Of a stretch of DNA of 64,000 bases, positions 41,891 to 51,083 are shown piece by piece. Below the pieces are notes generated by a model. It did not search any database and was not told the DNA's origin. It saw only the letters and a program-made list of their open reading frames with translations. How positions within the stretch are numbered: position 1 is the first letter of the stretch; each line of letters starts with the position of its first letter. The stretch spans positions 1 through 64,000 of the forward strand of contig NZ_JACAPR010000019.1 of assembly GCF_013385635.1 (NCBI RefSeq), given 5' to 3'. The DNA comes from Pseudomonas gingeri. Its GTDB lineage: Bacteria > Pseudomonadota > Gammaproteobacteria > Pseudomonadales > Pseudomonadaceae. The position numbers were made by a program, and so were the translations under genes.

Positions 41891-43129
41891 ATGACGATGT
41901 CTGAAGAGCGCTCCCCGATGGTGGTCGGCAAGTTGACCGGTCATCGTGAATACTGGCGTCTGCTGCCGAGAATCGGTCTCTTATACCTGGCCTTCGGCAT
42001 TCTCTTCGGCCTGGTCCAGGGCGGCCTGCCACCCTTGCTGCGGGCCCAGGGGCTGGACCTGGGACGGATGGGCTGGCTGTTCCTGCTGCTGTTGCCCTTT
42101 GGCATGACCTTTCTCTGGGCGCCCTGGGTGGATCGCTGGCGCTGGCCCTGGCATGAGCACCGTACCGGCTGGATCCTGACCATGCAGGGGCTGGCGATCA
42201 TCGCGGTGGTGGTCATCGGTATCGGCGAGCAATTGCCGCCGCTCGCGTTGCTCGCCGTGGGCCTGGTGGTGGCCTTTGCCGCCGCGACCATGGACCTGGC
42301 GCTCGATGCGCTGGTGACCGAAACCACACCGTCACATAGCCGGGCCCTGGCCGGGGCGATGAAAGTCGGTGCGTTGAGCATCGGTGCCATGACCGGTGGC
42401 GGGTTGTTCGTGATGCTCTTTGAGCGCCTGGGCTGGCAGACCATTTTCCTCGCCGTGGCCGGGTTGCTGGTGCTGACCACCTTGCCGATCCTGCGCTGGT
42501 GTCCCACTGCCAGCCAGGGCCACCAATCCGAACCGTCCGCCAGCCTGCTGCACGCCCTTGCACAGCCGATGATGCGCCGGCGCCTGCTGTTGCTGTCGTT
42601 GATATCGAGCGTATTGATCAGCCTGTTCAGCCTCAACCGCGTGATGCTGATCGACCTCGGCGTGCCGCTGGAAACCGTCGGTTCAGTGGTCGGCCTGCTG
42701 GCGCCGCTGTGCGGCTTGCTCGCCGCCGTGCTGGCGCCATGGATGCTGCGGCAATTGGGTGCCCGTACCAGCCTCGCGACGTTCTGCGTCCTCGGCATGC
42801 TGGCCGTGTTCCTGCTGTTGCTGGGGTCCTGGCAAGGCCGACATGAAGTCGCCTTGCTCGGTGCCATCAGCATCAACCTTGGGGTCAGCGGCCTCTATGT
42901 AGTGATTTGCGCGGTGATTCTCGGTTGGGCCAACAGCCGCCAGGCCGCCACCGACTATGCCGCGCTCTACGGCATCAGCCGCCTGATCGCGCTGATCGTC
43001 CTGATGACATTGATGCAAGGGCTGACCCGCCTGGGTTGGCCGGTGTTCTATGGCCTCGGCCTGCTGGCATTGCCGCTGGCCGTGATCGTGCTGGGTCGCA
43101 CCTTGCGGGAACCCCCCGACGGTAGCTGA
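41891..43129 (+). CDS. FptX/RhtX-like inner-membrane siderophore permease (MFS)
   Basis: This 412-residue major facilitator protein has about 12 helices. It begins near RIGLLYLAFGILFGLVQGGL and contains the cytoplasmic loop FLWAPWVDRWRW. AmpG-like helices (AAATMDLALDALVTETTP) are typical of the RhtX/FptX group, which carries ferric rhizobactin or pyochelin across the inner membrane without an ABC transporter. Its position after a TonB receptor and before salicylate-siderophore genes supports uptake. Export is the alternative. ATG 41891 or 41897 may be the start. Confidence 0.75.
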   Translation: MTMSEERSPMVVGKLTGHREYWRLLPRIGLLYLAFGILFGLVQGGLPPLLRAQGLDLGRMGWLFLLLLPFGMTFLWAPWVDRWRWPWHEHRTGWILTMQGLAIIAVVVIGIGEQLPPLALLAVGLVVAFAAATMDLALDALVTETTPSHSRALAGAMKVGALSIGAMTGGGLFVMLFERLGWQTIFLAVAGLLVLTTLPILRWCPTASQGHQSEPSASLLHALAQPMMRRRLLLLSLISSVLISLFSLNRVMLIDLGVPLETVGSVVGLLAPLCGLLAAVLAPWMLRQLGARTSLATFCVLGMLAVFLLLLGSWQGRHEVALLGAISINLGVSGLYVVICAVILGWANSRQAATDYAALYGISRLIALIVLMTLMQGLTRLGWPVFYGLGLLALPLAVIVLGRTLREPPDGS

Positions 43130-43176
43130 ACGCTATTCAACGGCACTTGACTGACTTGATAACAGGAGGTTTCAAA

Positions 43177-46100
43177 GTGACATATGCCAAGCGAGAATTC
43201 CCTTCCGTCGATACCGATGGCGCGACATCATTGCTCGATCAACTGAGCCTGGAAGTGGCCGACCTGCTCGACCTCGGTGTCGAGGACCTGGACCCGCACC
43301 GCTCGCTGATCGAATACGGCCTCGAGTCGATCAAACTGATGCGCCTGCAGACCCGGATGGCCGCCAGGGGCATCAAGTTGCCAGGACTGGGCCGCCTGCT
43401 CGAACAACCGACCCTCGAAGCCTGGGCCGCGCAAGCCCGGCCAGCCAAGCCACGCGCAGCGCTGGCATCGGTGGCAAAGGCGGAGCCGGGCGCGCCCTTT
43501 GGCCTGACGCCGGTGCAACAGGCGTACTGGATCGGTCGCCAGGATGACCAGAGCCTCGGCGGCGTGGGTTGCCACCTGTATGCGGAGTTCGATGGTTGCG
43601 GAGTCGATGCCCAGCGCCTGGAACAAGCGATGTTCCAGCTGTTGCAGCGCCACCCGATGCTGCGGGCCCGCTTCCTGGCCAGCGGCGAACAGCAGGTCCT
43701 GCCTCGCAGTCCCTGGACCGGATTGGTCCGGCATGATTGGCGTGACGCTGATCAGGCAACCACCGCGCAAGGCCTGCACGCCCTGCGTGAGCGCCTGTCG
43801 CACCGTCGGTTGCGAGTCGAGGAGGGCGAGGTCTGTGACCTGCAACTGAGCCTGTGGGGCGAAGGGTGCAGTCGTATTCACCTGAACCTCGACCTGCTGG
43901 TCGCCGATGTCCTCAGTTTCGAGATTTTCCTCCACGACCTGGCGATGTTCTACGTCGGTCGCGGCGAGGCACTGCCGACGCTGCATACCGGCTTTGCCGA
44001 TTACCTGAAGGTCGATGAGCAACAGCGTACCGCGACCCTGGAGTCGTCACGGGATTACTGGCGCCAGCGCATCGCCGACCTGCCGGGCGGTCCTGCGCTG
44101 CCCCTGGCCCGGCAGCCGGAACAATTGACGCGCACGCGCTTCGTACGTCGTGCCTTCACTCTGGATAGCGCCTCTCTGGCCGCCTTGCAGCAGCAAAGCC
44201 GCGAGGCCGGCCTCACGGTCGCCAGTGTCCTGGCCAGCGCTTTTACCCAGGTCCTGGGACGCTGGAGCAGCGACGGCCACTTTGTCTTGAACCTGCCGCT
44301 GTTCGACCGCCAGGAACAGGCGCCGGATGTGGCGCACATGATCGCCGACTTCACCAACCTGACCCTGCTGGAAGTGGACGTCAGCCAGCCCCTGGGCTTT
44401 GTCGAACAGGCCCGCCGCCTGCAACGGCAACTGCACAGCGACTTGCAGCACAACGCCTGGTCCGGCCTGGAAGTTCTGCGGGAAATGGCCCACGAAACCC
44501 GGCGCAGTGCGCCCGTGGTCTTCGCCTGCAACCTCGACAAGCCAATGCCGGCGCCGTTGTTTCGCGAGGAACTTGGCGACCTCGGTTGGTCGGTCTCGCA
44601 GACACCGCAAGTATGGCTCGATCACCAGACCTACCCGCTGGCGGATGGCCTGATGCTGAACTGGGACGCGGTCGATGAGCTGTTTCCCGAAGGATTGCTG
44701 GACGAGATGTTCGCCTGTTATCGCCAGGCCATCGAATGGCTGTGCACCCAGGACTGGGAGCAAGCGTTGCCCTTGCCGTTGCCGCCACGCCAGTTGCTGG
44801 AACGCGGACAGGTCAACGCCACCACCGCTGAAGTGCCACAAGGTGTGCTGTACCAGCCCTGGCTGCGCTGGGTCAGCGAGACGCCGCAAGCGCCGGCGCT
44901 ACTCAGCGATTCGCTGTGCCTGAGCCATGGCGAACTGTTCGAGGTCGCCTCGCACATCGCCAGCCATCTGGCGGCGGTCGGCGTGGTCGCCGGGGATCGG
45001 GTCATGGTCTGCCTGGACAAGGGGCCGGCGCAGATTGCCGCGACCCTGGGGGTGTTGCTGGCAGGCGGGGTATATGTACCGGTGCCGGCGGATGGTCCGC
45101 TGGAGCGGCTGCGCCTGATTCACCAGGACTGTGCCGCCCGCGCGGTCCTGATCGAACGCGACGGTCCTGCTCGCGACTGGCCATTCCCGATCCTCGCGGT
45201 GGACCTGTCGACCCGCGCAGTCGCCGGGTTGTCGCCCGAGGTGGGCCTGGGCCGCGACGAAGAGCTGGCCTACATCATCTATACCTCGGGTTCCACCGGT
45301 CAGCCCAAGGGCGTGATGATCGACCACCGCGGAGCCTTGAACACCGTGCTGGACATCAACCGCCGCTGGCAGGTCGAGTCCCGTGACCGGATTTTCTGCC
45401 TGTCCGCCCTGAGCTTCGACCTGTCGGTCTACGATATCTTCGGCGCCCTGGCAGCAGGCGCGGCCCTGATACTGCCAGCAGCCGACAGCCTGCGCGAACC
45501 GCGGCACTGGATCGCCAGCCTGCAACGTCATGGAGCGACCCTGTGGAATTCGGTACCGGCATTGTTCGACATGTTGCTGACCGAATTGCAAGGGCAGGGC
45601 GTGCGCCTGCCCGCCGCCTTGCGCCTGGCATTGCTGTCCGGCGACTGGGTGCCCCTGGATCTGCCGGCGCGGGCCAGTGCCTGCGGTCCGCAACTGACCC
45701 TGGTGGCGCTGGGTGGTGCTACCGAGGCGTCGATCTGGTCCAACTGGTTCGAAGTCGGGCAGGTGGATCCGTGCTGGGCCTCGATCCCCTATGGTTATCC
45801 GCTGACCAACCAGTATTACCGGGTGCTCGACAGCCAGGGCCGGGACTGTCCGGAAGGTGTCAAGGGCGACCTGTATATCGGCGGTGTCGGCGTGGCCCAG
45901 GGTTATTGGAACAACCCCGAGCGTACGGCGGGGCAATTCAGTCGAGACCCGCAGGGCGGTGCACGTTTCTATCGCACCGGTGACCTGGCGCGCTACACGG
46001 CGGGTGCACGCCTGGAGTTTCTCGGGCGCAAGGATTTCCAGGTCAAGATCAAGGGGCACCGTATCGAGCTGGGCGAAATCGAATCGGTACTCGCCCGCCA

Positions 46101-48513
46101 GCCCGGTATCCGTGGCACCGCGGTGGATGTCCAGGAAGACAGTGCCGGCAGTCGCCAACTGGTGGCTTATGTGACCCTGGACCAGGAGCTGCTGCGCAAT
46201 GGCCAGGGTTCGGTCGGCTGTCTGCAGGAGCCGCCCGCGGATATCGATACTCGCTGGCAGGCCACCGTCGAGGCCGGCCGGGGCGAAGTCGCCGAGGCGT
46301 TGGCCGAGCTTGACCTGCAACGTTTCAATGCCTTCTGGCACGACATCGAACAACTGGCCGCGCTCGGCATGGCCAAGACCCTGGCCGAAGCCGGGCTGTT
46401 CACTGAAGAGGGCATGACCCACAGTCGCGCGGTCATTCAGGAGCGCCTGCAGGTTTTACCGCGTTATACCAAGCTGCTGGGACAATGGCTGGAAACCCTG
46501 GCCGCCGACGGTTTTCTGCAGCCGGCCGGAGAGGGCGCCTATACCGCTCGCCGGGCACTGGGGGCGCAGGCGTTCGAGTCGGCCTGGGACAATCTTGTCG
46601 ATATCGCCATGCTCGGCGACCACTCGGAGCAGGTGCTGGCCTATATCCGCCGCAGCATCGACGGCCACCTGGCACTCTTCCGCGGCACCCTCGATCCGCT
46701 GGAAATCTACTTCCCCGACGGTTCCACCCAAGTCGCCGAAGGTATCTACCGGTTCAACCCGGTCAACGCCTTCCTCAACCGGATTGCCGCGCAACTGGTG
46801 GCGCACCTGGCGGCCAACAGCACTTCGACCCTGAACGTCCTCGAAGTCGGTGCCGGCACTGGCGGCACCAGCGAATCGCTGTTCGCGGCCTTGGCCGGCC
46901 ACGACGTACGTTATCGCTTTACCGACCTGTCGGACTTCTTCCTTGAACGCGCCCGGCAGCGGTTCGCCCAGTGGGATTTCATCGACTACTCCCACTTCAA
47001 TATCAACGACGAGCCCGAACCCCAGGGTGTGCGCCTCGGCTCTCAGGACCTGATTGTCGCGGTCAACGTCTTGCACGATGCGCGCAACCTGGCCAATACT
47101 CTGGCGTCGTTACGCCGGATTCTGCGTCCCGGCGGCCAGTTGCTGGTGATCGAAGCGACGCGCAACTGCCGCCTGCAGATGGTCAGCATCGGTTTTATCG
47201 AAGGCATGAGCGACTACGACGACTGGCGCGTCGAGAACAACCTGCCGTTCCTTTCGTTGCCGCAATGGGAAGCCGAGTTGCAGGGCAGCGGGTTCGCCCG
47301 CCAGCAGATACTCCCCGACGCCGGCAGCGCGGCGGCGGTGATCGCCCAGCATGTGCTGCTGGCGCAGAACCTCGAACCAAGCGGTCAGCTCGATGCCGAG
47401 CGGCTGCGTCGACAACTGGCGCAGCATTTGCCGGACTATATGCTGCCCGCCCACTGGGTCACCCTGCAGCGCTTGCCGTTGAGTGGCAACGGCAAGGTCG
47501 ACCGTGGACGTTTGCCCGGCCTGATGCTCGATGACAAGAACGAGGTCCGCGACTATGAGCCGCCGCGGCCCGGACTGGAAACCCAGGTGGCCGAATTGTG
47601 GGCGCAGTTGCTCAAGCGCGAACGGGTCGGTCGTCGCTGCGATTTCTTTGCCCTGGGCGGCGACAGTCTGCTGGCCACGCGCCTGATGGCTTCCTTGCGT
47701 CAGCAAGTGGGTTGCGCGGTTCATCTGCGGGATCTGTTCCAGCATCCGCAATTGCAGGACTTTGTTGCCGTACTGGGACAATCCCGGGGTGAGCAACCGC
47801 TGGTGATGCTCAACCGCCCGGTGGGTGGCGTCAATGTGGTCTGCCTGCCCAGCGCCGATGGCGAATGCGAGGCTTATCGCCAATTGGCCGGGCGCCTGGA
47901 CGGGCAACTGACCCTGGTTGGCCTGCGGGACCCCGAGGGCCGTTGTGGCAGCGACTTGGCCACGGCGCTGTACGGTTTTATCCAGACACTCAAGGCGTTG
48001 CCCGGACCGTTCCTGCTGCTGGGTTGGTCGGTGGCGGCGAAGCTGGCCACGGCCCTGGCCGCCGAGATGGAACGCGGCGGTCAACCTGTGGCCGGGCTGA
48101 TACTCCTGGACCCGCTGTCCGGAAGCTGTTTCGAGGAAGACGGCGAGGTACAACCGGCGCGCTTCTTCGGCCTGGCACCGATGCCCGATCAGGCGTTGTA
48201 CCAACAGGCCCGCCAGGCCGGACGGATTCCCGCGAGCCTCGAGCCGCAGGCATTCGACAGCCTGGTACAGCGCTGTCGCACGTTGCACGCCGGCGTGGGC
48301 GGTTACCAGGCTCCGCGCCTGGCGGCACCGGTGCATATCCTGCAAAGCGCGGCCAGTCCGCAATGCTGGTCGGAGCCGTTGCGGGACTGGCAGGTGCTGC
48401 TTGACCAGGCGCCGCGACCACAGGTGCTGTGGACGTTGCACTGGGAGTTGTTGAGCGACCCGGAGTCACTCGCCGTCATCGGTGAAGCGTTGCTCGCACT
48501 GTCACGCGACTGA
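43177..48513 (+). CDS. Single-module NRPS: ArCP-Cy-A(MT)-PCP-TE
   Basis: This 1778-residue synthetase has an aryl carrier domain with the pantetheine serine in YGLESIKL (residue 51) and a heterocyclisation domain with DLLVADVLS (DxxxxDxxS) near 238. An adenylation domain follows (YTSGSTGQPKG near 702, YRTGDLARY near 931, GNGKVDRG near 1438), interrupted by a methyltransferase-like domain (LEVGAGTGGTSE near 1221). A carrier GGDSLLATRL near 1494 and a thioesterase GWSVAAKLA near 1615 end it. Pocket residues FDLSVYD, WNSVP, LLSGDW and SIWSN fit the cysteine code of PchE/PchF. GTG 43177 has AGGAGG 7 nt upstream. Predicted product: salicyl-thiazoline carboxylate, possibly methylated or epimerised. 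Confidence 0.88.
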   Translation: MTYAKREFPSVDTDGATSLLDQLSLEVADLLDLGVEDLDPHRSLIEYGLESIKLMRLQTRMAARGIKLPGLGRLLEQPTLEAWAAQARPAKPRAALASVAKAEPGAPFGLTPVQQAYWIGRQDDQSLGGVGCHLYAEFDGCGVDAQRLEQAMFQLLQRHPMLRARFLASGEQQVLPRSPWTGLVRHDWRDADQATTAQGLHALRERLSHRRLRVEEGEVCDLQLSLWGEGCSRIHLNLDLLVADVLSFEIFLHDLAMFYVGRGEALPTLHTGFADYLKVDEQQRTATLESSRDYWRQRIADLPGGPALPLARQPEQLTRTRFVRRAFTLDSASLAALQQQSREAGLTVASVLASAFTQVLGRWSSDGHFVLNLPLFDRQEQAPDVAHMIADFTNLTLLEVDVSQPLGFVEQARRLQRQLHSDLQHNAWSGLEVLREMAHETRRSAPVVFACNLDKPMPAPLFREELGDLGWSVSQTPQVWLDHQTYPLADGLMLNWDAVDELFPEGLLDEMFACYRQAIEWLCTQDWEQALPLPLPPRQLLERGQVNATTAEVPQGVLYQPWLRWVSETPQAPALLSDSLCLSHGELFEVASHIASHLAAVGVVAGDRVMVCLDKGPAQIAATLGVLLAGGVYVPVPADGPLERLRLIHQDCAARAVLIERDGPARDWPFPILAVDLSTRAVAGLSPEVGLGRDEELAYIIYTSGSTGQPKGVMIDHRGALNTVLDINRRWQVESRDRIFCLSALSFDLSVYDIFGALAAGAALILPAADSLREPRHWIASLQRHGATLWNSVPALFDMLLTELQGQGVRLPAALRLALLSGDWVPLDLPARASACGPQLTLVALGGATEASIWSNWFEVGQVDPCWASIPYGYPLTNQYYRVLDSQGRDCPEGVKGDLYIGGVGVAQGYWNNPERTAGQFSRDPQGGARFYRTGDLARYTAGARLEFLGRKDFQVKIKGHRIELGEIESVLARQPGIRGTAVDVQEDSAGSRQLVAYVTLDQELLRNGQGSVGCLQEPPADIDTRWQATVEAGRGEVAEALAELDLQRFNAFWHDIEQLAALGMAKTLAEAGLFTEEGMTHSRAVIQERLQVLPRYTKLLGQWLETLAADGFLQPAGEGAYTARRALGAQAFESAWDNLVDIAMLGDHSEQVLAYIRRSIDGHLALFRGTLDPLEIYFPDGSTQVAEGIYRFNPVNAFLNRIAAQLVAHLAANSTSTLNVLEVGAGTGGTSESLFAALAGHDVRYRFTDLSDFFLERARQRFAQWDFIDYSHFNINDEPEPQGVRLGSQDLIVAVNVLHDARNLANTLASLRRILRPGGQLLVIEATRNCRLQMVSIGFIEGMSDYDDWRVENNLPFLSLPQWEAELQGSGFARQQILPDAGSAAAVIAQHVLLAQNLEPSGQLDAERLRRQLAQHLPDYMLPAHWVTLQRLPLSGNGKVDRGRLPGLMLDDKNEVRDYEPPRPGLETQVAELWAQLLKRERVGRRCDFFALGGDSLLATRLMASLRQQVGCAVHLRDLFQHPQLQDFVAVLGQSRGEQPLVMLNRPVGGVNVVCLPSADGECEAYRQLAGRLDGQLTLVGLRDPEGRCGSDLATALYGFIQTLKALPGPFLLLGWSVAAKLATALAAEMERGGQPVAGLILLDPLSGSCFEEDGEVQPARFFGLAPMPDQALYQQARQAGRIPASLEPQAFDSLVQRCRTLHAGVGGYQAPRLAAPVHILQSAASPQCWSEPLRDWQVLLDQAPRPQVLWTLHWELLSDPESLAVIGEALLALSRD

Positions 48514-48527
48514 TCCGGAGAAATCTC

Positions 48528-49268
48528 ATGAGTCTGATATTCGAAGCGCTGGGCGGCCAGTCGCTCAGCCCCGTGCATCTGTTGATTTTTCCCCACGCCG
48601 GCGGGCAGCCGGTGGCCTACCGGCCGTTGGCCGAGCAGTTGGGGCAATGTCTGCAGGTCTGCGCGATGCTCTATCCCGGCCGTGGCCGGCGGATGTTCGA
48701 GCCACTGCCGACGGCGATTGCCGACCTGGCGGAAGAGGCGTTGATGGCCGTGCCCCGCGACCAGTCGCTGGTACTGCTGGGGCACAGCATGGGCGGCTTT
48801 GTCGCCCATGCGCTGGCCAGGTTGCTCTGTGAGCAGGGCCGCCCGCCGGTGCGCCTGCTGCTGTCGTCGGTGCGCGCTCCGCATCAGGTCGCCCATCGGC
48901 CCCTGGCCGGTTGTTCGGACGAGGACTTCGTCTCGGCACTCCTGGAGCTGGGCGGGATTGCCCCGCAGTTGCTGCGTGATGCCGAGGCACGGGAGCTGTT
49001 CCTGCCGATCCTGCGCGCCGACTTCGCCCTGGCCGAAACCTACCACGCCCGTCCGGCCAAGCCGCTGACGTGCGCCGTCAGCCTGTTCCACGGGCAGGAC
49101 GACGAGCATGTGCCGCTGGCCGACCTGCAGCGGTGGCGCGACTGGACGGCCATCGACGAACTTCGACAACAGCCCGGCGGGCACTTTCACCTGCTGCAGC
49201 AGCCTGGCGCGTTTGCCGCCAGCCTGGCGTCGTTTTTGCCCGGACTGGCCCGCCCGCTCAGCGCCTGA
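48528..49268 (+). CDS. Type II thioesterase, PchC-like
   Basis: This 246-residue editing thioesterase of the GrsT/PchC type has LLIFPHAGG near the N-terminus, the nucleophile in LLGHSMGGFVAH (Ser near residue 86), an aspartate in FHGQDDEHVPL and histidine in GGHFHLL. Such enzymes clear mis-primed carrier domains during non-ribosomal synthesis. It follows the NRPS by 14 nt. The gene order NRPS-thioesterase-pchB-pchA-pchD differs from the pchDCBA operon of P. aeruginosa. Confidence 0.88.
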   Translation: MSLIFEALGGQSLSPVHLLIFPHAGGQPVAYRPLAEQLGQCLQVCAMLYPGRGRRMFEPLPTAIADLAEEALMAVPRDQSLVLLGHSMGGFVAHALARLLCEQGRPPVRLLLSSVRAPHQVAHRPLAGCSDEDFVSALLELGGIAPQLLRDAEARELFLPILRADFALAETYHARPAKPLTCAVSLFHGQDDEHVPLADLQRWRDWTAIDELRQQPGGHFHLLQQPGAFAASLASFLPGLARPLSA

Positions 49269-49311
49269 ACCCCACTTCATGCAACGTTCATCTTCAACAG
49301 AGATCAACATC

Positions 49312-49635
49312 ATGCCGACTGTTAAAGCACCTGAAGCCTGCCAGAACCTGAATGACATCCGCGGCGGTATCGACTCGCTCGACCGCCAGCTCCTGGAGAT
49401 CCTCCAGCAACGACTGCTCTACGTGAAGGCGGCGGCGCGTTTCAAGCCGGATGAACAGAGTATCCCGGCCCCTGAGCGGGTGGCGACGATGCTTGCCGAG
49501 CGCCGCGAATGGGCGATGGAGGCGGGCATGGAAGTGGCCTTTATCGAAAAACTCTACGAGCAGGTGATTCACTGGAATATCCAGCAACAGATCCAGCATT
49601 GGCGCGTCACTTACCCTGAACGGGTGCAAGCATGA
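49312..49635 (+). CDS. pchB: Isochorismate pyruvate lyase, PchB-like
   Basis: This 107-residue AroQ-fold enzyme eliminates pyruvate from isochorismate to give salicylate. Helix 1 carries DIRGGIDSLDRQLLEILQQR, the active-site region YVKAAARFK holds the lysine of the mobile loop, and IPAPERVATMLAERREWA and VIHWNIQQQIQHWR match PchB. ATG 49312 fits the family start; an upstream ATG at 49279 would add 11 residues. The end overlaps pchA as ATGA. Confidence 0.92.
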   Translation: MPTVKAPEACQNLNDIRGGIDSLDRQLLEILQQRLLYVKAAARFKPDEQSIPAPERVATMLAERREWAMEAGMEVAFIEKLYEQVIHWNIQQQIQHWRVTYPERVQA

Positions 49636-51050
49636 GCCCGCTCGTCGAGCGTGACGCGTTGCTCGCTTGCCTGGAACAGGCTCGGCAACGCGCGATTCAT
49701 GGCGAGCAGCCAGTGCTGGCCTGCTTCAGTTGCCCGTGGCCGGTGTGTGATGGTTTGCTCGCGTTCGCCGCGGCCCAGGGCTTCGATCAGGCGGTGTTGT
49801 GGCAGTTTGCCGAGTCGGGTCCGGCGACAGTCGGTGTTGGTTGCGCCCTGGAACTGAAACTGCAATCGGGCCAGTCCCTGGTCGAGCTGCAAGAGACCTG
49901 GCAACGCTGGATCGCCACGGCGGTGATAGTCGGACCACAACGGCCACGGCTGTTCGGCGGGCGGACCTTCGACCGGGAAAACCCTTGTTCCCGACAATGG
50001 CGGGCCTTTGCCGAAGGGGCCTTTGTCTTGCCGCGCCTGAGTCGCCAGGGTGAGCACCTGATGCTCTGCAGCCAGGTCACTGCGCAGACCGATTGCCCGG
50101 CGCTGTGCCAGCAACTGCTGGAAGACCTCGGCCACTGGCGTGAATCCGAGGAGGGCGGCACGGTGACGCCGTTGCAGCCGGGACGTCGCCCGCGCATCGC
50201 TGAAAGCCTGCCCGCCGAACACTGGAAAACCCGCGTCGCCGAGGCGGTGGCGGCCATCGAGGCCGGTGAGCTGCGCAAGGTGGTACTGGCGCGTGAGGTG
50301 AGCGTAGAGGTCGATACACCGTTCAGCTTGCCGGCGATATTGCAGGCTCTGGCCCAGGGCAATCCAACCGCCTATCTGTTTGCGTTGCGCCGGGGTGGCA
50401 GTTGCTTCCTCGGCGCCACGCCGGAGCGCCTGGTTCTCCAGCAGGATGGACAGTTGCGCACCACGGCCCTGGCGGGAAGCATTCCCCGAGGCGTCTGCGC
50501 ACAAAGCGACCGGGCCAACCACGATCGCCTGCTGGCCAGTGCCAAGGATCGCCATGAACATGCCCTGGTGGTGGAAACCCTGCGCAGCGACCTGGGCCGG
50601 TTCACCGCCAGCCTGGAGGTACCCGCCGTGCCGGCGGTGCACCGGTTGGCGCATATCCAGCACCTGATGACACCTATCCGCGGTCGCCTTCTGCCCGGCG
50701 TGCCGCTGCTGGCGGTGGTCGAGGCCCTGCACCCGACGCCGGCGGTAGGCGGGCTGGACCGCCAGGCGGCGATCCGCTGGATACGCCGGCACGAAAGTCT
50801 GCATCGTGGCTGGTACGCCGCACCGGTGGGCTGGCTCGACAGTGAGGGCGATGGCGAGTTTGCCGTGGCCCTGCGTTCGGCGCTGGTCTGTGGTGAACAA
50901 GCCTGGGCCTTTGCCGGCTGTGGCCTGGTGGCCGGTTCCGAACCCGAGCTGGAGTACCGCGAAACCTGCGTCAAACTGAAAACCATGCTCGACGCCCTGG
51001 CGCCGGGCCTGAGCGAGAATCTGATCGAGGCATCGCTGCTGCAAGCCTGA
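49632..51050 (+). CDS. pchA: Isochorismate synthase, PchA-like
   Basis: This 472-residue chorismate-binding enzyme (MST family) converts chorismate to isochorismate, which PchB turns to salicylate. Recognisable segments are AGELRKVVLAREVSVEV, SCFLGATPERL, TALAGSIPRG, EALHPTPAVGGLDRQAA and AGCGLVAGSEPELEYRET. The length matches PchA (about 476). Translation is coupled to pchB by the ATGA overlap. An N-terminal variable domain occupies about residues 1-190. Confidence 0.92.
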   Translation: MSPLVERDALLACLEQARQRAIHGEQPVLACFSCPWPVCDGLLAFAAAQGFDQAVLWQFAESGPATVGVGCALELKLQSGQSLVELQETWQRWIATAVIVGPQRPRLFGGRTFDRENPCSRQWRAFAEGAFVLPRLSRQGEHLMLCSQVTAQTDCPALCQQLLEDLGHWRESEEGGTVTPLQPGRRPRIAESLPAEHWKTRVAEAVAAIEAGELRKVVLAREVSVEVDTPFSLPAILQALAQGNPTAYLFALRRGGSCFLGATPERLVLQQDGQLRTTALAGSIPRGVCAQSDRANHDRLLASAKDRHEHALVVETLRSDLGRFTASLEVPAVPAVHRLAHIQHLMTPIRGRLLPGVPLLAVVEALHPTPAVGGLDRQAAIRWIRRHESLHRGWYAAPVGWLDSEGDGEFAVALRSALVCGEQAWAFAGCGLVAGSEPELEYRETCVKLKTMLDALAPGLSENLIEASLLQA

Positions 51051-51083
51051 CAGGACGTTAATCCAATGAAAGGGATTTCTAGC

